Shown here piece after piece: positions 43,308 through 54,400 of a DNA stretch of 64,000 nucleotides. Below the pieces are notes generated by a model. That model searched no databases. It was not told where the DNA came from and saw nothing but the letters and a program-made list of their open reading frames with translations. The stretch comes from Actinoplanes italicus (GTDB lineage: Bacteria > Actinomycetota > Actinomycetes > Mycobacteriales > Micromonosporaceae): positions 25,296 to 89,295 of the forward strand of contig NZ_PVMZ01000033.1 of NCBI RefSeq assembly GCF_003001815.1, in the 5' to 3' direction. The position numbers were made by a program, and so were the translations under genes. Numbering within the stretch: the first letter of the stretch is position 1; each line of letters starts with the position of its first letter.

Positions 43308-43509
43308 GGACTGGATCATCGCAGCCGACATCCGGATCTGCCGCTGATGGCGCCCGTGGCCGATCGCCGCAGATGCCCGGGCCGCTTTCACCCGGCGCCT
43401 CATCGGACGTGCGGCGGCCATGCGATTATTCGGCGTGCGGATCTTGTTGGCACAGCGTCGGATGTGCCGCCGGTTCGGCGTCGCCTCGCTTCGGCCCCGG
43501 CCCGGTACG

Positions 43510-43782
43510 ATGATCGGTGTCGCGCTGGGGCGGCCGGCGGACATGGAGCCGTTGAACGCGGTTCGCCATCCGCCCGTCGGGCAGTCCAACGGCTGGTACG
43601 TGTGGCGAGGTGGGCAGATCCCGCAGGACGACGATGATTTCTTCAGCCCCATGCACATCGAGCACGCGAGACGTCGCTTTCCCGAGTTGCTTCCGTATCT
43701 CACGCTGCCACCCGGTTTCGGCGTGATTCTGGCACCCGGGTACGAAGATGTGTGGCGCGACGAAGCGCTTCTTGCGCCCTGA
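43510..43782 (+). CDS. Immunity-like small protein (Imm33-like)
   Basis: 90 residues. The pattern SNGWYVWRGGQIPQDDDDFF, then PMHIEHARRRFPELLPYLTLPPGFGVILAPGYEDVWRDEALL, resembles small proteins annotated as Imm33-like immunity domains in polymorphic-toxin loci; this is from memory of the pattern and not a search. Start uncertain (43510 or 43543; the frame opens at 43420). It lies upstream of the Rhs toxin locus and would be an orphan immunity gene. Confidence 0.55.
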   Translation: MIGVALGRPADMEPLNAVRHPPVGQSNGWYVWRGGQIPQDDDDFFSPMHIEHARRRFPELLPYLTLPPGFGVILAPGYEDVWRDEALLAP

Positions 43783-43838
43783 AACGCCAGCCGCTCGCGA
43801 GGCGCCCTCTGGCCGCGATCAGGCCGGTGTTGGCGGGT

Positions 43839-44492
43839 TCAAAACAACGTGATCTGGCCCGGTAGCGGCTCGTCCGGCGGTGACGAAGGCGCCACTGCCA
43901 CGGGAGGTTCTGCAACCGTTGGGTGTGCTGCTTCCTCGGCTTTCTCCAGCCAGGTCAGCATTGGACGCAGTCGGACGCCCTGCTCGGTGAGGGGTCGATA
44001 GCGGAAGTCTGCGGCTGCAGCCTGCAATGATCGGAGAAGAGTGTCCTCGACCGGAGGCAGCCCGAGAGCCCTTCGCAGGCGGTCACGGTTCGCGTCGAGT
44101 TCCGGGTGGTCCTCGCGGATCTCGGAGTCGGTGCGACCGAGGAAGTCGCGTAAGTCCCGGCCGTCGTTCTGCTCAGCAGGAATCGTGGTGGCGTCGTGCA
44201 GGCTGGAGACCCCGACGACGAGAGCCAGGGCGTCACGGAGACTTCTCGCGACGAGGCCGCCCTCGCATTCCGAGCCGACATAGAGCACTGGCCGCAGATC
44301 CCCGGTCCCGACGAGGAGGAAGCATCCGCCGGTACCGTCGCCGGCGATCGCCTCCAACGGCTCTCCGCTCGTCAACGTCACCGGCTGGATCGGTCCGTCC
44401 GCGGCCCGTGCCACCTCGAAGTCGAACCAGGTGAGCAGGTCAATGATCCACGGGGTGCCATGGATCATGTCGAGTAGCCCGCGATCCGTCAC
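43839..44492 (-). CDS. Hypothetical protein, possible immunity-type
   Basis: 217 residues. The central block LEAIAGDGTGGCFLLVGTGDLRPVLYVGSECEGGLVARSLRDALALVVG resembles a family common in actinomycetes near SUKH/immunity genes (GDGSGG...VLYVSSEGQAG). The C-terminus is Pro-rich. No signal or TM. No named function. The 296-bp gap that follows (44493-44788) shows no gene. Confidence 0.6.
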   Translation of the reverse strand: MTDRGLLDMIHGTPWIIDLLTWFDFEVARAADGPIQPVTLTSGEPLEAIAGDGTGGCFLLVGTGDLRPVLYVGSECEGGLVARSLRDALALVVGVSSLHDATTIPAEQNDGRDLRDFLGRTDSEIREDHPELDANRDRLRRALGLPPVEDTLLRSLQAAAADFRYRPLTEQGVRLRPMLTWLEKAEEAAHPTVAEPPVAVAPSSPPDEPLPGQITLF

Positions 44493-44788
44493 GCCACCTT
44501 GATACCAGACAACGGCTTAGCCGCTGGTCAACGCATTCTCATGCCGCGATCCGCTCGCAACCCAGCGCCGCGGCTGACCGCTGCTGGCGGCGCTCGGTCG
44601 TGCCGATGTGTGCGCACCCGATCACAGCAGGATCAAGGATCGACAAATCATTCTCTGGATGCAGCGATCACCACCGGCTCGTCTGTGCTGTGCCATCATG
44701 CTGCCGTGGCTGAGGAGCGGGCCGACCTACGCAACATGGTCGACGACATCGTGAGACGGCGCGCCCGGAATAGGTTTGATAGGGCGTG

Positions 44789-45316
44789 TTAGGACGCGTC
44801 CTCGGCGAGCGCGGTCAGCTGATCGGTGATGGCTGAGCGTACCGCGTCGCCGGTGGCGTCCACGACCTGCACGTTCGCCGCCGGCGTTCCGGACCCGACC
44901 GTGATGAAGGTGACCTTGGGGTAGGAGCCGGCCCGTGCGGTGACGGCGTCGATCGGGGCTTTGCCGGTGGCGACAATTGTCTGGCACCCGGTGTAGGCGA
45001 GTGTGGCCAGGTGGGTGGTGGCGTTCTCGGTGGTCTGCGGTCCGTCGGTGCGTTGGTGCTGGACGCGCACCAGGGTGGTGGCGGAGATGTCTTGCATGGT
45101 GGGCCAGACCGAGTCCGCGGGTGCCGTGGTGAGGCCGTTGTTGTCGGTGAGCAGGCAGGCGGTGGCGTCGAGGTACTCCCGCTGACGCGGCTGTTCCGGC
45201 CAGAGTGCCCAGGCCAGGAGTCCAGTGACGGCCGCGAGTCCGATGCCGGCGGCGGTGCCGGCCCGCCAGGGGTGCCGGACGATGGTCTGCCGCATGGCGA
45301 GTTGAGCCGTCGTCAT
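44789..45316 (-). CDS. BMP-like domain protein with N-terminal TM
   Basis: About 175 residues. One TM (AGTAAGIGLAAVTGLLAWALWP), then a Rossmann-like periplasmic-binding fragment: EYLDATACLLTDNNGL, ATTLVRVQHQR, LATLAYTGCQTIVATGKAPIDAV, KVTFITVGSG, NVQVVDATGDAVRSAITDQL. It resembles a shortened basic-membrane-lipoprotein (BMP) sensor or binding domain. The start is unclear: ATGs at 45427, 45316 and 45295, none with a strong ribosome site. It is divergent from the giant Rhs gene by under 150 bp, suggesting a shared control region. Confidence 0.6.
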   Translation of the reverse strand: MTTAQLAMRQTIVRHPWRAGTAAGIGLAAVTGLLAWALWPEQPRQREYLDATACLLTDNNGLTTAPADSVWPTMQDISATTLVRVQHQRTDGPQTTENATTHLATLAYTGCQTIVATGKAPIDAVTARAGSYPKVTFITVGSGTPAANVQVVDATGDAVRSAITDQLTALAEDAS

Positions 45317-45462
45317 CGACGACTGTGACTCGCGCCACTTTGGACCGGCGGAAACTGACTTCTTGGACACGGCTGGAGGGTATGCATGTGAACAGGCGGT
45401 AATCAAGATCTTGCAGAGATTGATCATTCTCCCGCAGGCTTCGCCTCGCCTATGAAGTTTCT

Positions 45463-48400
45463 GTGAGAGCGGGGCTCACTATGAGGCGGCGGATCGCTGT
45501 CGTCACTGCGCTTACTGTCGGTCTTTCCCTGGGTGTGCCTCCCGAGGTGGTCCCGGAGGGCGACGGATGGCCGTTGTCGGGTCTGGTGTCGGTGCTGCGG
45601 CAGCCACCGGCGCTGGCTGCCGTGACCGGCTTGCCGGTGCAGGTGACCGCCGGTGACCCGGCAGATGCCAGTGATGCCGTGTCGTCGGCCGCGACCAGCG
45701 CCGACGTCGGCCCGGGCAAGGGCGCCACCAAGGCGCCGGAGACGACCGATCCGGGTCAACCGGCCAGTCCGGAGGCCAAGCCGTTCACGACGCCTCCCAA
45801 ACTGGGTGACGAGAGCAGCTTCGACGAGGCGACCAGTGAGCGGTTGCCGGAGAAGTCGTCGGCGACCTATGACGAGTTCCGCAACGAGGACGGGTCGATT
45901 ACCCGCCACATCTATGACTCGCCGGTCAACTACAAGGCGTCGGACGGCACCTATCAGCCGATCGACGCGACCCTGACCCCGCAGGGTGACCGCCTGGAGG
46001 CGGGTGCCAATTCGATCGACGTCAGTCTCAGCGCGGTGGGCGCGGACGCGGCGGCACCGGCCACCACCGAGCCGTCTCCAGTCACCACCGAGCCGTCTCC
46101 AGCCACCACCGAATCGCCTCTGGCCAGCACTGGTCCGTCTCCGGCCTCGACGGATGCCTCGCCGGAAACCGCGTCCCTCCCGGCGGCCGAGCGGGTCGAG
46201 TCCGCCGACGAGGCGCTGGTGTCAGTGACGGCGTCCGGCCGGACGATCGCCTACGACCTGGCCGGCGCGGCCGCAGTCCCCGCCATTGTGGACGGCGAGA
46301 CGGCCACCTACCGCGACATCCTGCCGCACACCGACCTCGAACTGCGGTCGCTGAACAACGGCCTGAAGGAAACCCTGATCCTCAAGTCGCCGGCGGCGGG
46401 CAACGAGTGGGTGTTCCCGCTCAAACTCGAGGGCCTGACCGCGAAGAAGCAGGCCGACGGCTCGTTGCACCTGCTCGCCGCCGACGGCAGCGTGGCCATG
46501 CTGGTGCCGCGGGGCTGGATGGAGGACTCGAAGGTCGACCCGCGCTCGGGCGCCCCGGCGGAGTCGTCGCAGGTGCGCTACGACTTGATCACCGTGGACG
46601 GTGGTCCGGCGTTGAAGGTGACGGCCGACGCTGCCTGGCTCAACGATCCGGTGCGGCAGTATCCGGTGCGGGTGGACCCCACGCTGCAGACGGCCGACAC
46701 CGGAGATGTGTTTGTCGACGACACCAGCACGACCGGTAACCACAACGGCGACGATCTACCGGTCGGCACCTGGGACGGCGGAAGCACCCGGTCGCGGTCC
46801 TTCATCCATTTCGACAGATTCGACAACGACAAGCTCGTCGGCACGCAGATCATGTCGGCGAAATTGAGCCTGTGGCACTCGTGGTCCTACAACTGCACCA
46901 ACACCGAGCCGGTCTACGTCCACCGGGTGACCCAGAGCTGGACGGTCGCGGACATCGTCGCCGCCGGCGGCACGCTGGCATCCGGCCCCTCGTACTCGAC
47001 ACCGATCTCCGCCGAGACGATCAACAGCGACACCGCCGCCTGCCGTAACACCGGCAGCAATCCCGGCAACGGCACCCGGGTGGCGATGGATCTGCCGATC
47101 CACATCTTCAACGGCTGGTCCCTGGGAACCCTGTCCAACTTCGGACTGGCCCTCACCGCGTCAGAGACGCAGTCGGCGGGCTTCAAGCGATTCACCTCGG
47201 CCAACTACGGCACCTCGACCAACCCCTACCTGGAACTGACCTACGACTACAACGCCGAACCGCAGGTCAACGAGCAGTACCCGGGTTATGGGGCGGCGAC
47301 CACGACACTGACGCCCGAACTGATCGCGGACGCGCTAGACCCGGACAACTGGCCGAAGTCGTTGCAGTACAAGTTCATCGTCTACGCCAAGGACAACAAG
47401 ACGACGATCGCCGAGACTGACTGGACCACGAAGCGATCCTGGGTCGTACCGGCCGGGAAACTGCAGTGGAACGAGTCGTACTACTGGACCGTGCTGGTCC
47501 GCGACGGCTTGGCCGACAATTCCAGGTACGCCACGAAGCACCTGTTGGTGACGCCGGTTCCGCAGCCCTCGGTCACCTCCAGCCTGTCACAGAACTCGGG
47601 GCAGGGATTCGACCCGGTGATCGGCAACTACACGACCTCCGCCCGTGATGCGATGGTGAACACGGTCGGCCCGCCGCTGGAGATCGTCCGCTCGTACAAC
47701 AGCATCGATCCGCGCACCGATCAGGCCTTCGGTGCCGGCTGGTCCAGCGTCGCCGACGCGAAAGTCGTCGAGAAGTCGCAGACGACCAGCGGTTCGACAG
47801 TGCTGAACACGGTCGTGGTGACCTACCCGACCGGGCGTGAGCTGGCCTTCGGCCGTAACAGCGACGGCTCGTACTCCTCGCCGGCAGGCAAGAGCCTGAC
47901 GTTGGCCGCGATTCCAGCCGCCCAGGAGGACGGATACCTGCTGCGGGAGAAGGACGGCACCACCTATCGCTTCTCCAGGAAGCCGGTTGCGGGCAAGCTC
48001 GTGCTCCTGTCGATCACCGACAACGGTGGCAGGCAGCAGAAGTTCCACTACACCGGCAACCGGCTGACGTCGATCGAGTCGGCGTCGGGACGCAAGCTGC
48101 ATCTGGCGTGGACGACGACCACACCGCCGCGGGTGTCCACGGTTTCGACCGACCCTGCCTTCCCGGAGAACCCGAGCAGCGTCAGCACGTGGACGTACCG
48201 GTACACCGGTGACAACCTGACGGCAGTCTGCCCGCCGGTGAACCCGGACAAGTGTCACACCTACCAGTACGGCACCGCCAGCTCCTTGTATCCGACCGCG
48301 GTCACCAATACCCGGCCGAGCTCGTACTGGCGGCTCAACGAGACCTCCGGCACCCGCGCCGAGAGCACGACGCTGGAGAACGGCGGTGCCGACGTCGGCA

Positions 48401-51400
48401 CCTACAACAACAGCGTCGCTCTCGGCCAAGCCGGCCCGATGGCCGGGACCACCTCCACCGTGGCCGGCTTCGACGGCACCTCCTCGCAAGTCCGCTTGCC
48501 GGCCGGCATCGCCAACGACGCCTCGAATCAGGCCGTCGCCATGTGGTTCAAGGCGACCGCCGGCACCGGTGTCCTGCTCAGCCAGTCCGGGGAGGACGCG
48601 AACTCCACCGCGACGACAACCCACCGGGCGTACAACCCGACCCTGTACGTCGGCTGGGACGGCCGCCTGATGGGCTCATTCCCCAAAGCCCTCAGCCGCG
48701 ACCAGAAGACCCCGCTCACCGTCGCCGCGACAGGGAAGTGCCTCGCAGTCAAGGGCAACTCGGCGGCGAACGACACGATGGTCGAGCTCACCGGCTGCAA
48801 CGGCGCAAACAACCAGCTGTTCACCTGGACAACGGTGGGCCAGCTCAAGGTCGACACCGGCGGCGAGACGAAGTGCCTGGAGCCCGAGGACCAGAACACC
48901 ACCAACGGAACCCTCATCGTCACCCGGCCCTGCAGCCCGAACTCCGAGTACCAGCGCTGGGACGTGCGGGCGAACGGTCAGATCGTGCACCTCTACTCGT
49001 ACGCCTGCATGGATTCGTCGGTCAGCGTGAAGCTGGAGAACATCGTTGGCGCCGCCATGCGGATCATGGCGTGCGGTAAGGACCGCCCGCTCGACCAGAC
49101 GATCCTTCCCCGCACGCATGACCCGCTCGCGTCCAGCGTCAACATCGTGGACGGCAAGTGGCACTTCGTCGTGTTGTCCACGTCGGGCAACAAGCAGGAG
49201 ATGTACCTCGACGGCAATCCCACGCCGGTGGACTACCAGACCGGGATCACGATCCAGGACATCGGCCCGCGCAGCGCCTTCCTCGGCAAGGGATTCCTCG
49301 GCGGCGGCTGGCCGAACGGCGGCATCCAAAGCAATCACGACAACAAGGGGACCCGCAACCACTTCAAAGGCTCCATCGGCGAGGTGGCCGTCTTCGACAA
49401 TGCGGTCGACTCGAAGGTGGTCACCGAGCTGTGGGCCGCCCAGACATTCACGAAGCCGGCGACGAAGCTACTGACCCGGGTGGCCCGCCCGTCCGAGGCG
49501 GCAAGTGCCAGCATCACCTACAACACCGTCACAGGCAGGGTCAGCGAGGTCACCGACGGCAACGGCGAGAAGTGGACGCCAGAGCCTCCGACGGTAACCG
49601 GCACAACCCAGGTCTACGAGAGCGCCGTCCTCGGTGGCGCTCCGACCAACTACTGGCGGATGGCTGAGACCGGTACTCAGATCGCCAAGAACGAGATCAA
49701 CGGCAGCGACGCGAACTACAACAACGTCCTGCTCGGCCGCGAGGCCGGCCCGTTCGACGCCCCGGATCCGATATTCCCAGGGCGACGAAAGAACCCGGCC
49801 CCCACCTTCAGGGCCGAGGACAGCTCATACCTGGCTCTGCCGGCCGGAGTGACACCACCGAACAGCAGCTCGGTGTCGATGTGGTTCAAGACGTCCAGCA
49901 CCGCCCGCACCGTTCTGCTCGGCATGCAGTACAGCTCCACCCAGAGTGCGACCCGCTACGACCGGCCGACGATGTGGATCTCCCCGGACGGCAAGCTGCG
50001 CGCCCTGTCGCCCTCGAACACCCCGACCGGCCCGATCAACGCCGTCCAGGTCGCGGGCAAGTGCCTCGACCTTAACGGCGGTGCCAGCGCTGACGGCACC
50101 GCCGTCCAAAGCTGGGCGTGCAACGGCAGCATCGCGCAGAACTGGCAGCTCGTACCGGTCGGCACGGATTTCTCGAAGTACACGATCCGGGCGTTCAACA
50201 AGTGCCTCACTCCGGCCGGTGGCGCCACCGCGAACGGCACCAAGCTGACGCTCTGGACCTGTAACGGCGACACGTCTCAGCAGTGGCAGGCGTCGGCCGG
50301 CCGGCTCTACAACCTGAAATCCCAGCGTTGCCTCGACATCCCCAACGGGTCCGGCAACAACGGCATCGATCTGACGCTGTGGGATTGCAACACCACCGTC
50401 GCCCAGGGCTGGCTGCCGTCGCTGACCAGCAACACCAAGGTGAACGACGACAAATGGCACCACGCCGTGCTGACCACCAACGGTAAGAACCAGACGCTGT
50501 ACGTCGACGGCGCCAAGGCACAGTCGTCCACCGGTTCGACTGATATGAACCCGAACACCACGGCGAGGTACACCCTCGGTGCCGGATACGTCGAGGGTGC
50601 ACCGGCGAACTTCTACTACGTCGACTCCGCCGCAACCAGCTACTTCTCCGGCAGCATCGCCGAGGTTGCGTTCTACTCCTCGGAGATCGACGCGACGCAG
50701 GCGTCGTATCAGTTCAAGGCACGTGACGCCGCCAAGAAGGGCCCTTTCGGCCAGGTCGACTACACGATCACCGGGCCGGACGGCATCAAGACCACCACGG
50801 TCAACGACCTCGTTTACGGGCGGAAGGTCGCCGACGTCAACGGGCGCGGGAACGAGACCCGCTACGGCTACAGCGGCAAGGGCCACCTGCGTACGGTCAC
50901 CGACGCCAACGGCAACATGACGATCAACGAGCACGACGACCGCGGCAACGTGGTATCGGTGACCACGTGTCAGGACCGGTCGGCCGACAACTGCTCGACG
51001 TCGTACTCCAAGTACTTCCTGGATACCAGCGACCCGACCCACATCCGCAACGACCGACTGATCGAACAACGAGGCCCGGGCTCAGAATCGGCAACCCAAT
51101 CGAATTACCTGACGACGTACACGTACGACCCCGTCACCGGTAACCGGCTCACCGAGACCGACCCCATCGGCCGCCGAACCACCATTACCTACACCACGGC
51201 GAACAGCGCCAACGGTGCTTTCGACGGTGTGCAGACCGTGGCCGGCCTGCCGTGGCGGATCGTCAAACCCGACGGCGGCATGCAGACGATCCGGTACCAC
51301 CGCAACGGTGACGTCGCCGAGGTCATCGACCCGGCAGGTGCCGTCACCCGGTACAGGTACGACGGCCTCGGCCGTACCGTCGAGGAGGTTCAGCTCGCCG

Positions 51401-54400
51401 ATCCGGGCGTCCCCGGTAGCACCGATGCCACGACGACCTACGCCCACGACGCCCTGGACAGAGTCGTCGAGGTGCGAGCGCCCGAAGTGGCGAACGCTGT
51501 AAACGGCGAGAGGCACCGCCCCGTCACGACTGTCGTCTACAACGTCGACGGGCTGATGGAGTCGGAGACAGTCTCCGACGCGCGCGGCGGCGACGCGTCC
51601 CGCACCGTCAGCTACGGCTACGACGGCAAGGGACGTCGAATCTCCGAGACCGACGAGAACAACGACACGACCCGGCTCAAATACGACGCGTACGGGCGGG
51701 TGGTCGAGCAGATCCACGCCGACGACAGCGTGGTGAAGACCGAGTTCGACGCCGCGGGCAACGAGACGGCCACCATCGTGGTCAACGGCACGCGCGACGA
51801 GCTGGGTAACAAGAAAGACCTGACCGTCCGCAAGCTCGCCTACGACCCGGCCGGCCGGCTCGCCTCCGAGACCGACACGATGGGCGTCACCAGCTACACA
51901 TACACCGACAACAACCTGCTCGTGACGACCACCCGCACCAGCGTCTGCACCGACAAATCGCCGCAGTCCTGCACCCCGCAGTCCTACGTGCTCGAGCACA
52001 ACAGCTACGACAAGACCGGCAAGGTGGAGGTCCAGCTCACCAACAACAACCGGACGAAGACCACCCGCGCGTACGACAACGCGGGCCGCAACATCAGCTC
52101 CATCCTCGAGGTGACCGAGCCCGGGAAGCCCACCACCTACCGCACGACAACCTTCACTTACTCGCCCGACGACGAGGTCCTCAGCACGCAGGCCTGGAAC
52201 GACAAGACCCTCCTGAGCCGGTCCGACACCGCGTATGACCGGCTCGGACGCCGGCAGCAGCAGACCACCTACCTGTCCGCCGGGCAGACCCCGGTCGCGC
52301 GGTGGAAGCTCAACGAAACAGCTGGTGCCACGGCTACGGACAGCGCCGGTAACAACCACGGCACTGTGACCGGCGGCGTCACCTGGTCCGAAGCCCACGC
52401 CGGAACAGCGGCCGACGCACAGAACAGCCGTGCCGCCAGATTCGACGGCACCGCGCCCGGCGGAATCATCGGACAGCCAGCCGTGGACATCCAGCGGCCC
52501 TACACCCTGACTGCCTGGGCCAACCTGGAGAGCACCACCGGCCAGAGCGACCGGTACGTGGCGTCGATGAACGGCGACACCGGCAGTTCGGCACTGAAGC
52601 TGCTGTACCACAAGGACTCCGCGTCGTGGCAGCTCGCCATGTCGTACCGCAAGGCCGACGGCACCATCGACTGGCTGACCAGCCAGGAGAAGGTCCCGGC
52701 CACCACCGGCGCCTGGACGCATTTGGCCGTCGCGGTCAACCCGGCCACTCAGGCCGGCGCCACCAGCACCGCCGACCTGTACGTCGCCGGGGTGCGTAAG
52801 GCGGGCATCTCGACGACCGAACCACTGAACAACCGGGCGACCGACCTGCGCATCGGCGCGGCCGCCGACTCGACCGGAACCTTCCTCGGCACGATCGACG
52901 ACGTCCGTCTCTATCAGAGCGCCCTGACCGCCGCCGAGATCGGCCAGGTCCGCGCCGGCACACTGGAAGCCTCCGGCCAGGTCAGCCGTACCACCTTCGA
53001 CCTGAGTACCGACGGTTCGGTCACCTCGGTGACGGACCCGCACGGCCGGATCACCAGGATCGAGAACGATGCGATCGGCCGGGCCGTCAAGACGTTCCAG
53101 CCGGAGGTCCACGTCGAGGGCCACGGCTCGGTGCTGCCCACCACCAAGATCGGCTACAACACCTTCGGGGAGGTCACCGACCAGGAAGACCCCAACGGCA
53201 ACAAGTCGGTCAACCGGTACGACGGTGTGGGCCGCCTGGTGGAGTCGCAAGCCCCGTCGTACACCAGGCCGGACAAAGTCACGGTTACGGCGAAACGGAC
53301 CGTCGTCTACAACGAGGTCGGACAGGTCACATCCAGCACCGACCCGCGCGGCTACACCACCGAATACCGCTACGACGAACTCGGCCGCACCACCGAGATC
53401 ACAGCGCCCGACACCGGCAAGACCAGATACGAGTACGCCGACAGCGGGGACCTGCTGAAGCTCACCGACCCCAACGGTGCGGTGACCGCGTCAACCTACG
53501 ACTACCTGGGCCGCACCGTCAGCAGCACCACCGCGGTACGCGAAGACAACGCCGGATACACCACCAACTACGCCTACGGCGACGGCAGTGACTGGCGCAT
53601 GTCGGTGACGAGCCCGAAACTCGTCGTCTCCACCGTCAAGTTCAACAGCGCCGGCGAACCGATCGAGGCGATCGACGGCGCCACCAACTCCACCAAAACC
53701 ACCTACGACCTGCTCGGCCGTCCGGTCACCACACTCGCGGCCGACGGCACCTACTCCACCGTCACCTACGACTTCGCCGGCCGTGCTGTCCGGCAGTCTG
53801 ACCACGCGGCGCCCGCGACAGCGGGGGATGTCGGTGCTGAGCTGCGGCGCAAGGAACAGACCTACGACATCGCCGGCAGCCCAGTGCGGATCACCAACGC
53901 GTACAAACCGGGGTTGAACGACCCGGCATCACCGGACGCCAAACACGAGACCACGTTCGAGTACGACGTGCTCGGCCGACTCACCGAGCAGTACGAGCCG
54001 GTCAGCGCATCCGAGACGATCCATACCTCGTTCAGGTACGACGCCGCCGGCAACCGGACCAAGTTCACCGACGGCCGGCGCCACGACTTCCTCACCGAGT
54101 ACAACAGCTGGGGCCTGCCGGAAAAGCAGATCGAACCGGCCACTGCCGCCACGCCCAACCCCACCGATCGCACGTTCACCATGTCCTACAACGAGGCCGG
54201 GCTACTGGCCCGCCTCGACTCACCCGGCGGCGTCTCCATCGAGTCGCGATACGACAACATGGGCCGCCTCGAGCGCAGCATCGGCAGCGGCGCGCAGGTC
54301 GCCACCACCGACCGGACCTACAAGTTCGACAAAGCCGGCCGGATGACCGAGTTCAGCGGCTCGGCCGGTACGAACACCATCGAATACAACGACCGTGGTC

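Noticed and set aside
44499..44792. A 97-codon plus ORF
   Set aside because: No start signal or coding pattern except a short charged tail; insufficient support.
46060..46160. Repeated ACC-GAG-CCG-TCT-CCA units resembling a tandem repeat element
   Set aside because: They encode the TTEPSPATTE-like low-complexity linker of the Rhs protein, so coding repeats and not a CRISPR or separate element.
51082..53250. A 722-codon minus-strand ORF
   Set aside because: Antisense shadow of the YD-repeat region; no ribosome site and no domain.
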